Assembly: GCA_020740775.1 (NCBI GenBank)
Contig: JAHEWK010000006.1
Coordinates: forward strand, 2,666,001-2,730,000
Length of the DNA: 64,000 bases
Direction of reading: 5' to 3'
DNA from: Ilyonectria destructans
Taxonomy: Eukaryota > Ascomycota > Sordariomycetes > Hypocreales > Nectriaceae
Below are positions 11,468 to 23,922 of this stretch, one piece after another. The notes under the pieces are model-generated. The model was given only the letters and a program-made list of their open reading frames with translations. It was not told the DNA's origin and ran no database searches. Numbering within the stretch: position 1 is the stretch's first letter; every line of letters begins with the position of its first letter. Both the position numbers and the translations under genes were made by a program.

Positions 11468-12600
11468 GGTGGAGGAATCTTGGGGCGCCTTTTTGGAGAA
11501 CCAGAGATATTATAAGGAGCTTGAACCACGAGAGCAGAGAGCTGCTTCACGATCGGCTGAGGTCGCTCGATCTGCCCGAGATAATGCGGCTATAAGTTAT
11601 GGGCCTTGACCTGCGCAGGTACTGCAGTAATATGGTGGGCGACACAGTGGAATGTTGTTGCGACGATGCCATCGAACCGAAGGCTCTTGGATCTTGACGG
11701 ACAAATTTAGTATCGTAGTGGGGTCGTAAACCTCTGTCGGGCCTTCCTTGCAGGACCCCATCTGCCAACGTCTGCGAAAAGTCGCCTGTAAAGGCAACTC
11801 TGATGCGCCAATGCATGACAGTCCCGGAGATTTCCCGGCAAGATGGATTGTTGCATCTGATATTTCGGAAGATCCTGCGCCGAGCTTCCGTCATCAGCTC
11901 AGGTTTATGGCGGTGCAGCAGACAAGAGAATGGAGCCCTGCCCTATGTACTAAGGATGCAATGATTATTTGTTTCTGGAAGACAACATCTAGAGGTATCC
12001 CGGGAAAAGACATTTTTAACCCAAGTATTAAAAAACTGTACAACGAAGTGCTGTTGCAGCACATTCAGTTAGCGGTCGACGCCGCCAAAAGAAATCAGCG
12101 CCGGATATTAGATGGTTGACACTGAGTGAGTCTCCAGCCCGTGTAACATAACTGTGCTGCACGTGACTGAGATCTGCTTTCTCGCACCGCCTACAATTTC
12201 AGCCTCTGTCAAGACTAATCCGGGTATAATCTGGCCATGTCAGGTCCTCGGTTAAGACGTAGAATGTCTCATTTACACGCCAGAACCGCTCGGCACTGGG
12301 CCATATACGGATTTGTCCTCGGCTATGGGGTGCAGTGCGGGACAACAGGGCCGCTAAGACTCCACTGTAGGAATCAGATTCCAGTGGGTCAGACCACTGG
12401 CGCACCTCCGGAAATCGATGTCCTCGAATGCATAACCCAGTCGGCTCTCTGAAAAGGCCTCATCCTCAAGCACCGCTGCATAACCGCCGGACATCAATCT
12501 CCTCTACGTACCAGCGAAGGTCAGCAAGAGCACGAGAAGACGGTTCCCTTTTAAAAGGCCTCGCTCATCGTTTTCCCCTACCTACGTCTCCGATCCCACT
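11468..12600. promoter_or_regulatory. Divergent promoter interval, GTPase / SET gene
   Basis: This 1133-nt interval separates two divergent start codons and must hold both promoters. Open frames inside it (for example 11748-12119) show no recognisable protein features. I see no clear TATA box. Confidence 0.5.
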
Positions 12601-14753
12601 ATGTCGACGACGACTTCCCCATTGTCAATTAATGCGTTTCCCGCTTGGGCACGCCTCAACGATGTGCAGTTCGATACAACCCAGCTCGCCGAGACGGAGG
12701 GGAAGGGACTCGGTTTGGTTGCAAAAGACAACCTGACGACGAGAACGACTACAACGACGACTGCTACAGCTACTATAGCTCCTACGACGACGACTGCCAC
12801 TACTCCTGCCGATGTGGCCAACGTCAGCACCGAGGGAAATGGAGACGTCGGCGAGAATCCGAGGACGCTTCTGCGCATCCCACACGACCTAGTGCTGTCG
12901 GCAGCGGCCGTCAAGGAATATGCAAATGTCGACCAAAATTTCCGCAAACTGCTCGAAGTTGCCGGCCAACAGGTACGGCACGCCCAACAAAGCGACATGG
13001 CCACTGAAGTGGCAGCCGGCGAGCTCGCTAACATTCACTCAAGTCCACCAGGCACGACATCATGCTGTACCTCATGACGCATCTCATCATGTCAACCCGC
13101 GGTCATACTGGTCCCAGAGGGTGCGCCTCATCGCCTTGGACCGAGTATGTCAAGTTTCTACCACGTTTCATCCCGATTCCCACGATGTGGGCGGAAGATG
13201 AGCGAGCTCTGCTACAGGGTACTTCCTTAGAGGTAAGAGTCCTTCCCCGAGTTTATGAATTGTCTTAGACCCCATCATATCATTGCGGAACCGCAACTTC
13301 CCCATGGTGGATATGATGAAGGCCGGGGATTCTCTGGGGAAATGGACAAAAGGACCCTAACCATGGACGACAGGCTGCATTGGAGGCTAAGCTATCCACT
13401 CTGACGAGGGAGTTTGATGACTTGCGCGAAAAGTCCTCGGCACTGGCGTTTTGGAACTCGCTCTTTTGGGAGAAGGATACCGCAACTAGGCAGGACTGGA
13501 TCTTGGCTGACGCCTGGTACCGATCTCGATGTCTGGAACTTCCCCGAGCTGGGGACGCCATGGTTCCTGGACTCGACATGGTTAACCACTCACATCGCCC
13601 AACGGCCTACTACGAGGAAGATGACCAGGATGGCGTCGTGCTAATCCTGCGGCCCGGTGTGGAGGTGACAGGTGGAGAAGAGGTGACCATCACCTACGGA
13701 GAAGCGAAGTCGGCCGCCGAGATGCTCTTCAGCTATGGCTTCATCGACCCCGACTCCGCCACGCACGAACTAGTTCTTCCCCTGGATTCCATGCCCGACG
13801 ATCCGCTAGGAAAGGCCAAACTCCACGCATTTGAAGGACGGCCAACATTGAAGCTATCTCGGACAGGTGGGGGGCTGCAATGGTCAAGCCCGTTCGCTTA
13901 CTTGATGTGCCTCAATGAGGAAGACGGTCTGGACTTCGGGGTGTTGCAAGACACCGATGGGGAACGGCAGCTAAGGTTGTTTTGGCAAGAGGAGGATGTG
14001 ACAGGACGCGCACACGAATTCGAAACTCTCATCGAGGGACACCCCCTCCAGCAGGTGTTTAAGCTCCGGGTGGTGGCCGTTCTGCACGAGTTGGTGTCGA
14101 CGCAGTTAATGCACCTCGGCTCCGACTTTTCCCTTGATCAACTGGAGCCGCTGCGCCAGTCAGGACAGGTGAGGGAGGAGTGCATCCGAGCAGCTGGAGC
14201 GCTCAGGGAGCTCGAGGCTAGTGTTCTGGAGATCGCCGCCGAGAGACTGGACGAACAGGTACGTGAAGACTTTTTTTTTTCAATCAGGTTTCTTTCGTTT
14301 CCCCGCATGGGCTCTTTTTCATCGACATGGCCAAGTGGCCGATCAACTGGTGACATCAAGATGGCATTTGCAAACCGGGATCGACTTGCTGAGTTTCCCC
14401 ATCGGATGGCTGCGACCCCGGCAGATGCTTGGCAACTTCCCCAGATTCCTCACCCCCAGCATTCCCCTCAAACTTACCGAACGCCTCCGCATTTTACAGT
14501 GGCCCACGGGAATGGCCAAGCCAAAAACCGGGGAGGCAGGAAACAGTACCTTTCGCTCAGCCGTTTTGCACGTTTTGCACACCTTCTGCTCTCCAAAGGA
14601 CGTTGTATCGCGACTAACATACGCCATTGCCGAGTTTAGAAGACCCACCTTTTAGCGGACGACCACGTGGTGGCATATCTCGGATCGATGGAAGTTGCCG
14701 AAAGCGGACAAGCGCCAGACCATGCGACCAATGATGAGGACGAGTTTAGCTGA
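12601..14753 (+). CDS. SET-domain protein lysine methyltransferase, Rubisco-LSMT/RKM type
   Basis: Exons 12601-12972, 13044-13232, 13374-14258 and 14640-14753, 519 residues. The first intron must use the AG at 13043 rather than the one at 13051 to keep frame (reading STRHDIMLYLMTHLI). A Thr-rich low-complexity insert occupies about residues 46-68. The SET hallmarks are MVPGLDMVNHS and GEEVTITYGEAKS...LFSYGF. The C-terminal half fits the Rubisco LSMT substrate-binding domain. Fungal members methylate lysines in ribosomal proteins or elongation factors; the target here is unknown. The last intron is long (381 nt), starts beside a T10 run, and has no in-frame stop when read through from exon 3; the short final exon (KTHLLADDHVVAYLG) is chosen because it resumes the family's C-terminal helix. 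Confidence 0.85.
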
Positions 14754-16858
14754 CCGAACACACCTTAATGCAATCTTCGGTCTCGTCGAATTCACTTCCT
14801 CGGTTACGTGAGGCAGCACTCACTAGACCTCGCTGGACCCTTCGGACTCTCCCCGGACCCTCCCACCCACGCTCCCGCCAAGTCGTTCGAGAGCGTCGCA
14901 AGTCCCCATTCATCATTGCCAACATTTACGCCAATTGATTACGTGCCTGTTGTCCTTCTGTTGGGGACATGTTGCCGCGAAGGATCGGATGCACCGTCTC
15001 ACACAGAGGAGCCGAATCGGACGCTACATCTGCACCAATACTCCGAAGCATTCTCGTCCCCTAAGGATACTCTGTCTACCTGGCCTCCCACCCATCACAT
15101 CCAACGCCAAAATAGGAAAGGCCCACGTCCGAAATCGCTCTGCGGCCATGGTTTCGGCCAGGTTCCGTTGCCTTTGAATTGACCTGCAAGGGCGTGAATT
15201 TGCGCCTGTTGGGTGGGCATCTGATGCGGAACTGCTGTACCCCATACCAACACGCGACATCTCCAAGCATCCTTCCCTTAGCTAGGAAAGTCGGTACGGC
15301 AGTTGGGCGGGCCGTTCTATTCTGTGGCCGGAGAGCGCACACGCACATAAATTAGGATGCGCACACAGACCCTGAGCTCCAACGAAACAAAACAACCAAT
15401 GCTCAGCGCAAAGCAGGGACAAGGGTGTTAAGCCGCTCTTGGTATCTGACACAACGTGGCCTGCCGCTTCGGTGCCTTCGGAAAGGACCTCAGGGTTATT
15501 GGCCAAAGTGGAGGGAGGACATTCTGGCTACGCTAGAAACGAAGCAACACAACGGGCAAGTCAAAAAGTTCATGGATCTCACTCCCAGGGCTGGGGCTGA
15601 GGCGTCAGCAAATGCATCAGAACATGGTCCAGGGTTGATGCCGCCGGTACGAGACCGGAGACGATGCATTATTCTGGTGCCATGCTGGGGACTCTTGTTG
15701 GGGTTTCGTTGGTCACACATCCTCCCCGGGCCGTTCTTGTGAGGAGAAAAGACCCCAAGCCCGCCCAGGCGTGGTGCACATCTCGGGCTCAGAAACACCA
15801 ACTTAGTCGCAGCGCCCCATTCGTTGTCGTTGTGAGCAATGCAACACCTTGTATTACTTGGATTTGCAACAGGGCTCTGCGACTGGATTTGCAACAGCAT
15901 TGGAACTATGAGAGGTTGCGGAAGCGTCGAGTCGAGGCGCGCTAAATCTCCACCAAGGAACATTGGTCACAGACCCCTTCGTCAGTCGCGGATCGCAGGT
16001 GCTGCGCATGTCGAGATTGCATCAAAGACGGAGCGGTGTCCCTTGCGACGCCGCACTAGAGGCTGATCGATGGCCTTGCTGAGATGGAACTCAGGTAATT
16101 TGGTGGGTTTGTTGGATGCCGCAATGTTTGACTCGGTCGAAACTCCACACCAGACGACGGCTCCATCACAGGGGTGCAGATTTGACGCGGGTCCAGCACG
16201 ATGCGCCGTGGGCGGGGAGGCTGGATAGTTCGCCCCTGGAACGCACCTCAGAAGCGCCATGCGCCAGGCCCTTTGCGCATCATCATGGGACTAGAATAGG
16301 AGTCAGTTCGTCGAAATGATGGACGAGGCTCGAGAGTTGAGACAGTGAATTGCCCATTCCAGGCCCCAGACAGCCTAGCTGCGGATCAGTGATCTGCATC
16401 CGCAATTGTTGCGGCTCCGAAGTGGGGCTGCGGCTCCCCCGGGTCTCGATGGCCGCTTGAGTGGCACTGAAAAAGCCTTGACACGGCGCCAAACCTCCTA
16501 GCATGGCACGGACGGGCTCGAGGGCGGCGTCGAGACGCGGGCACGATACCAGGCCGACGCTATGGCTCGCGTGAGCGAATCTGCGAATCGACGCCATGTA
16601 AATGAAGGTTAGACCGGGTCTGCAGTTGCTTTCCTTGAACCACAAGCCCGTCATCACGATGCCACCGCGGTGAGCATCCTTACCTCCACGACCGGTGTAT
16701 AGTTGTACAGTGCCATACTGTACGGTTCCATGTAGCTGGATTCCAACAAAGGAGGTGCCAGTAAACCTAATTGAGACAACCCTCTGGAATTAGGGTGGCT
16801 TCGATGTAGCGTAGCTTGAACAGCGGCAGCCTTCCCATGATGGAACCCCGTGAATGAG

Positions 16859-17025
16859 CCCCAGACTATGTACAAGTCGATCCCCAGATTCACGCGGCCT
16901 GCGGGGTGGGCGAACTTTAGGCCCCAGATGGCTTTCTGGGGGAATCTGGGGATGTGCTGCTCAAGGAAGGGGTCTCGGTTCATGTTAAATGGGACAATCG
17001 AGGATCTCGGATGTTGTTCCTGGGG
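16859..17025. promoter_or_regulatory. Cluster of CreA/Cre1-type SYGGGG hexamers
   Basis: Seven matches to SYGGGG lie within 167 nt: on the minus strand CCCCAG at 16859, 16882 and 16922; on the plus strand GCGGGG at 16901 and CTGGGG at 16936, 16946 and 17020. CreA sites act best as close pairs, and A. nidulans facB is known to be under carbon catabolite repression. Position is ~2.3 kb upstream of the facB start; function is inferred. Confidence 0.4.
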
Positions 17026-19185
17026 TATCTGTATCTGCCAGCAGCGCACGTACCGCAGTGGCATCACCCCGCGTACGATCTGTTGTTGGCGCTCGTGGCA
17101 TGCAGGGAATCCAGACCTAAAACATGGACGTGGGAATCTACAGTGATGTCAACCTTCTCGGCGCCCAGGCGGGAGACTTATTACGGACGATGCCCGGGTG
17201 AGGGTCTTGGAGTGCGGCTCCGGGGTAGATGGAAGCTTGGAAGGAGGATGCGGGCCCGTTGATTGGCAAACGAGCTGTGTTAGTGCCAGCATAATGAGGA
17301 TCGTCAAGACGAGTGTAGACTCCAAGACCCCAATTCTCACGGGACGGCCTGACCTAGTGAGCCATGTGCTGGACAACCATCAGCGGCCAGGGTGCGGAGG
17401 AGAGTACGTAGCCTGGTGGCGTGTAGAAGACGCGGAGGTGGCCTGTGGAGGCGTGCAAGGTGGAGCGACGTGACGGTATGGCGAGCAGACGGACGGCGCC
17501 ATGATGCAGGCAAAGAGGAGCCGGGGGACGCGAACGCCGTGCCTGTTGGATGGACTCGTGAGATTGGGCTGGCCTGGGCTGGGCAACGGGCAACTCAAGG
17601 TTGAGTTGTGCCCCGGGCTTCCCCGCATCTGGGGGACTGGACAATCCGGGGTATCTCGCGACGATGTTGATAGTCAAGAGGACGGTGGGCTGTTGCGAGA
17701 GCGCAAGAGTTGCGCTGGTGGTGCCATCAGCCTCGGCTTGTCGTTCGGGGTACATGGTATCTCGCGGTTGTGGTCTCGTTTTGGAGAGCGCTGAGATAGG
17801 CTATAGCCTCGAGACGGGCTGCGTGAGGAGATTGGGGGAGACGCTCTCGCTCTGCGCAATATGCAGCCCGCACTTTACAGACTCTGAACCCTTGTGAGCA
17901 CACGACAAGGGACGACGAGACGAGGGGCGAGGGCTTGACTGGATGGGATGGGAATCTACTATGGGACTTGCGCAGTCGATTGCAACTGTGACTCTGGCTT
18001 GGCCCTGGACCAGGGACGATAGACAAACTCCTCCCCGAAATCAGCCGACCCCCCCTTGAGCTTCTGGCAAGGCGCTATGCCCTTTGGGTGCCTCCATTTA
18101 GCCAGAGCAGAACAGGCCGATTGTTTGCTCGCCGTCTTGTATCGAATGCGGCGTCGTCGTATATGTTGCCGAAGCGCGGTTCTTGACCACGCCGGGGTCT
18201 TCCATCGGCATGTGGTGCTCTGGGGTCATCCCTCAAGCCCTCTGCCTGCGGCATCCCCCGGAATCCCCCATGGGAGAGGAAACACAAAAAAGAAAAAACC
18301 CCCACGGCAAGGACACGACAATTGACATGGACACGGGGGAAAAGCCGACCCGAGCCTGACGATGATTCCCACACCCTCGTTGCACCTTGCGCTTCCACAT
18401 CCACGCCCAGACCGCACGCATCCACGGGCTCCCAGACACACTCCCCGGCCCGGCCAGGCTTAGGGCATGCCACACTGACACCGGCTGCGGCTGTACGTAC
18501 CTGAGGTACCGACCCGACCCAGCGCTGGAGGGGCCCCACTCGGCGCTAGTGCTGGGGTGGAGGGGCCTGCTGCAGCGGCGGCGGCCTGGGGTGGGTGCCT
18601 GTGGTACTTGGCCTTTCGTACTGTACCGGCCTGGACTCGCCTACGCCGCCTTCACCGCGCGGGAGCTGCGAAGGTCCCCCTGGAGTGCGCTGGATCGCCT
18701 ACGAGCTCACGCCCGCGTCCCCAGATTTCTGCAGCGGAGGGCACCTGTAGCGAGCCCAGGCAGCCCACCGCAGCCCGCTGTACTGGAGGTCCCCGGCACC
18801 CGTAGAGGGCTGCTGTTGGCACGAGCGTCTCCCCCCCAGAGACTGCCCCAGGATTTTCCATTTGTACTCCACACTCGCGCCTTGGGCTTCACCCCCCAAT
18901 TCCTCATTTCTTCCTTCTCTTTCCCACCCCCGACTTCTAAAACTAAAATCTGCCGCTGTTCCTGATTCCCTCTCCCCCCTGCTCCCTCTCCCTCGGTTCT
19001 TGTTATCATATCTATCTATATCTTTCCGGTCCTCCCCATCCATATCTATCCCACTCACCTTATACCCTCGAAGCTATTTTTTCCCCTGCCGTGTTACTGG
19101 ACCCCTCACCCGGCCCTCGGCGCTGATTCAACCCTACCACCCGATAAGACCTCGGCCTGGAAAACAACTCGACTGTGACCTTGGC

Positions 19186-19200
19186 ATGAGTGTGAACTAG
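19186..19200 (+). promoter_or_regulatory. Short uORF (4 codons) in the facB leader
   Basis: ATG AGT GTG AAC TAG encodes M-S-V-N-stop and ends 121 nt before the facB ATG. It lies downstream of the pyrimidine-rich tract, so it should be inside the transcript. Confidence 0.5.
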
Positions 19201-19321
19201 CTGGTGGACAAAGGACGACACCCGGCCCCAAAGGACCTGGAACCGCTCCCTCTTTCCAAACGACTCTCACGAATTTCCTCTTTTCGGCAACTCCGCCGTT
19301 TCCGCACACACCACCGCCAAA

Positions 19322-22152
19322 ATGCCCGGAATCCTACCCATGAAGGTCATCAAGGTCGGCACCAGCTCCCAGAGCCGGATCGCCCAGGCCTGCGACCGCT
19401 GCCGAAGTAAGAAGATCCGCTGTGACGGAATCCGCCCAACCTGCTCGCAATGCTCCAACGTCGGCTTCGAGTGCCGGACAAGCGACAAGCTCAGCCGCCG
19501 CGCATTCCCCCGCGGCTACACTGAGTCTCTAGAGGAGCGAGTGCGCCAACTTGAGGCCGAGACACGAGAGCTCAAGGACTTGCTGGACGAGAAGGATGAG
19601 AAGATCGACATGCTTTCTAAGATGCACGGCAACCGGAGACGCCCCTCAATCACCTCCAGCCCAGCTCCCGTCTCCCCGGAGGCCCGGGCCGAAGCCCACG
19701 CTGCAAAGGAGGATACGTTCCGCGTGCAGGCCGCGCCGCTGCTGCTCGGTGTTGAAAACTCAGATTCATACTTCATGGGCGCCTCCAGTGGCCGCACATT
19801 TATCGGTGAGTTTTCCGTCTCAATTTTGACATTCTTTTTGTTCTGCCTTCTAACCGACGTTGCAGAGACCTTCAAGCGCAAGATCCAAGAGGCGGGCAAG
19901 CCCACCACGGATTTCAATCCCGAGGCATTTTTGCATATTCAGGGCTGTGAATCTCTCGGTCCCAAGAGTTCCGACCACTCCATGCGGATACCTCCTCGCC
20001 TGTTCTCCGACCGCTGCGTCAACGTCTACTTCCAGGAGTGGGCGCCTCTCTTCCCCATCCTCCACAAGCCCACATTCCTCCACATCTATGAGGAATTCGT
20101 CGCCGACCCCGAGAAGGTCAAGAGCAACCACAAGCTCGCTCAACTCTACCTCGTCTTCAACATCGCAGGCCTCTCATCCGATAACCCTGATCTCCCCCAG
20201 CTGGCCATCTGTGAGCAGGAATGGCGCAAGGCGCTCGACGCTGTTCTCATGGAGAACACCATGAACACTCTCCAGTGCCTCACTCTGGCCCTCCTCTACT
20301 GCACAATGCGCTCCGACTACAAGCGACTCCAACATTATAAGGGCATTGCCATCGGTCTTTCTCACCGCCTAGGCCTGCACCAGAGCCAGAAGCGCTTTTC
20401 TTTCGGCGCCTTGACCATCGAGACGCGAAAGAAGGTCTTCTGGACTCTATACACCCTTGACTGGTATGACTCATGCGCTCTCAACTCATAATGCGAACTC
20501 ATAACTAACTTTTCAATAGCTTCTCTGCTGCCATTCTGGGACTCCCTAAGCTCCTCAGGGAGGAGGACATTCAGGCTGAGTACCCCGCCGACACTGACGA
20601 TGAATACGTCACCGAGAAGGGCTTCCAGCCCACTCTCCCTGGCGAGTACACTCGGCTGTCTAGTGCCTTGGCTCTGTTCCGTGGCACGCGCATCCTCGCC
20701 AAGGTCTTGGAGAAGAACTATCCTGCCTCGTCATCTCATGACCTGTCGCTGCAGCAGATGTCGTCCCTTGACGCCGAGCTCGACGCTTGGTACGACAACC
20801 TGCCGACACATCTGAGACTCACCTTTGCGCAGGACAAGCCCTCCACAGATGTCACTGGCAGCCGATCGCCCCTCTTGGTATGTCGAATAAGCGTTGAGGT
20901 ATTTTGAGATTTGTGTGCTAACGAATTGCAGGCGCTGGCTTACTACTACATCCGCACCCTTATTTACCGCCCCGCTGTGGGTTCCAGCCTGGGACAGAAG
21001 GCGGCGCACGCATTGATCTCCATCGGCACATCCAGCAAGCATATTGTGCAGATCGTCCAGCTGCTCGAGGAGCGCGGTATGACCTTCTCCTTCTGCCTGA
21101 ACAAGACCGACCTCCTTGTTGTTTGTGGCATGACCCTGCTGTACCAGTCCATCGACCTCAAGCATGACAGCAAGCTGATGCTCGATGACGAGCGCCTGGT
21201 CAACTCTGTCATCAAGATCCTCGGCAAGAGTAAGGCCTCTAGTGCTCTCGACTTCAAGCGCGTGGCTGGCACTCTCGTTGCGGTCGAGGAGCCTATCGGC
21301 TCGCCTATCATGGCGTCTTCACGTGAGGCTTCCATGCCGGTCCCCTCCAACCGAGGATCCCCACCTGCGGGAGTCGCCCCCAAGAAGAAGACCGCCCCCT
21401 ACCCCTTCGGTCAGCTTCCTGGTGCCGCCTCCAGCGAGAGCGACCTGATCCAGCAGCAGGAGAAGTTGCGGCGCATGACAATGCCGAGCGGAGTGGGTCA
21501 GCGGCCAGACTTCTATCGATCTCGGTCGCGCCAGTCATTCGACAATCTCCAGGCCGAGGCTCCCATGGCGCACCGGGACCACCGCATGTCCATGTCGCAA
21601 ATCTCCAACGCCGCCAACCACAAGAGCTCGCCACTATCACGACCCAATCTGGACTTCATGTCGTTCGGAACGCCTTCCGGATCTCAGCCCCCGTCGCCTC
21701 AGCAGAACCGCCTACACCCTCAGCAGGCCCAGCCCCCGCATGGCCACCCTGCAATGGCGCAGTCGCCCATGGCTGCTGGCAAGATGACGAATGTGTCGAG
21801 CACTGAGTGGGAGACCCTGCTTGGCTCTCTGGATGGTGGACTGAACAATGTGTACGACGCCATCTATGGTGGCCAAGCCCTGGTCAACGAGGCGTCCATT
21901 GCCGTCAGCAACTGCAGCGACTGGCCTCCGGACACGTGGGACCTCAGTGGCTTCAGCATCGACAACCCTGAACCCCCGCAGAGCGTCCTGAGCATGAGCG
22001 ACGAGAGCCTCAGCTCGGGCGAGGAGGTCGGCCCCTCGGAGATGGGTCTGAGCGTGGGTAGCGTCGACTACCGCAATCAGATGATGCCGCAGAACTGCCA
22101 GAATGGTGACAGGTACATGATGGATCGCATGGAGGCGTCGTTTCCTATGTAA
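19322..22152 (+). CDS. facB: FacB/Cat8 Zn2Cys6 transcription factor (acetate, gluconeogenesis)
   Basis: Exons 19322-19805, 19866-20463, 20520-20877 and 20932-22152, 886 residues; introns of 54-60 nt with CTAAC-type branch sites. Zn2Cys6 cysteines are C24, C27, C34, C41, C44 and C51 (ACDRCRSKKIRCDG). The linker SDKLSRRAFPRGYTESLEER is diagnostic of FacB/Cat8, and a coiled-coil follows at about 67-100. The fungal-specific TF middle domain includes TLYTLDCFSAAILGLPKLL, formed across intron 2. The C-terminal third is Pro/Ser/Gln-rich with the acidic-aromatic stretch EWETLLGSLDGGLNNVYDAI as a likely activation region. The family activates acetyl-CoA synthetase, glyoxylate-cycle and gluconeogenic genes on acetate. 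Its leader has a short uORF, and a CreA-like site cluster lies upstream. Confidence 0.94.
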
Positions 22153-23922
22153 GGGCCAAAACTTTGATACCTCTGGGTGGCAGGTGTTTTATTTGGGGAA
22201 CTCTTATGGCTTCGGGATGGCTTATTTGAAATGATTTGTGTTTTGAACATGCGATGTTCACGGCGCCCGAGTTGGGATGGTTGATTTGATGGGACATGTT
22301 TCTGGCAGGGCCTTGGATTCTTTTACGAGATGGCAACTGTCGCTACTATGACGGAGCGAGTCGATTTGGTTGGATCTACTTGATATGTAATGTGATGTTG
22401 GGAGTCAAGGTATGGGATTGGGACTACCCAGCAGTTTCTGTTTTTTTAACACTTATTTTCAAATCTTGGATGGTTTGGTGGAAGTGCGATAGTCACAATG
22501 ACAATCGATTGTCAAGGGCAGCCTAGCAACGCCGCGAAGGGCTGGCTACGACTCGCCAAGTACATAGTTCAGAGTTATAGCTTAGCATAGCTCAAAACAG
22601 ACCGGTTTGGAAACTTGAAGCTTTCACTGTCTCGTCGTGTCTTTGTATCATGCTTCTTACTGTGGGGTGGTCCCGGCGACATGGCCCTGCCTGCATGCCA
22701 CGCAATGCTGCGCAAGCTACGCATGATATATGACGGCTATATTGAGGGTCTGGGGTATGTAGCTAGGATGAGGGATTGAGCCGGCCAGATCCGGAGCCAT
22801 GGATGGCCAGCGCGGTCAAGCCCTGGTTTCAATCTAGGTCGTATAAGAGACCCTATATCTCATTCCCAGACAGCCAGGGAAAGCCCAGTCACTGGCTTTG
22901 ATTTCCGCCAGGGATCAGGGTTGAGAGGGGTGTCAAATTAAAAAGAAATGCCTACACGGTACGTACTCGCATGCAGACCAATCCCTCCTGCTGCAGAACG
23001 GGAGAAAAATTGACGAGGCATTCGGGCAACGGTGGACAGGGGTGATTGGTCGGCGTGGACCGGTGGCGGATGAGGTGCATGCAGAGGTCGCGTGAGGTTG
23101 AAAAAAAGGGCAGAAATGGCACAAAAACATTGGCGGTTCGACGCCGGGACCGGCGATGACCGGCGCTGTGGTAGACGCGGATCGAGATGGTGGAGACTGT
23201 TGGTTGGGGCCCGGCTTCGAGATGTGGTCTGGTGAGTTTGAGTCTAGGGAGCAGCCGAGGCGGGCGAGTTTCGGTTCCGAAGTGTGGTTTGTGTCGTGTG
23301 GGACTATGACTGGCTGGCAGATTCATTGGTCGACGGTGGATCTGAGGAAACACTCGAGATGTAGAGCGAGGTAAATAATGGGTGAAGATGTGACTTGCCG
23401 GTTGGTTGTTTTGATTGTCATGGCGGATGCCGGCTCCCTACCACTCAGACGGTTTACACCAGGTGTGGCTGTGTGTGTGGCTGTAGACGATACCCCCACC
23501 GAAAACACCCGAACGGGCCGGCCGGCGGGATGATGCCACCTGTGGCTGATAAATCTGGGGAATACGTCGATCTTCCGATCAAGCACGCGCCGGATCCGTC
23601 GACGATGGTTGGCTGGAATACGGCCGCGTGCTTGCACGATGCATCACGACTTGTGATTCCCAGGGTCGAGCTTCGCAGTTTATTTCTGTTATCTCCGAGT
23701 CCGTGTTCGTGTAAAGCTGGGAAGTCGTGAAGCCGCAGGGGAGGAAAAAAAGACTGCTTCTACATCGTAGCTCACTGAATGCCTTGCGTCGTCAAGCGAC
23801 CGCTCGAACGGACCCTCGGAACGTGGATCCCCCGACGACTCACTGACCGCCGTACCCGGTACATCCGCGCCGCGTCTACAGCGCCCAGCCGTCCATCTGT
23901 GTCGCCGCAGGGCATCAGCATC
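22153..23922. other. Gene-free interval (facB 3' flank, Pgc1-like promoter)
   Basis: The left part is the presumed facB 3' UTR. Open frames such as 22952-23353 (minus) show no protein features. No terminator or repeat stands out. Confidence 0.5.

Larger units (their letters stand above)
14754..19321. promoter_or_regulatory. 4.6-kb gene-free upstream region of facB
   Basis: Many overlapping short open frames on both strands reflect high GC content; none shows a domain, signal or splice-consistent gene. The right end (about 18880-19100) is a pyrimidine-rich leader typical of fungal core promoters. Long upstream regions are usual for regulator genes. Sub-features are listed separately. Confidence 0.6.

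Noticed and set aside
13044..13060. Acceptor at 13051 for SET intron 1
   Set aside because: It shifts the frame away from the conserved HDIMLYLMTHLI stretch; the AG at 13043 keeps it.
14808..18965. Many 60-190 codon frames upstream of facB
   Set aside because: They overlap each other on both strands in GC-rich DNA, are Arg/Pro/Ser-rich and have no domains or splice-consistent extensions.
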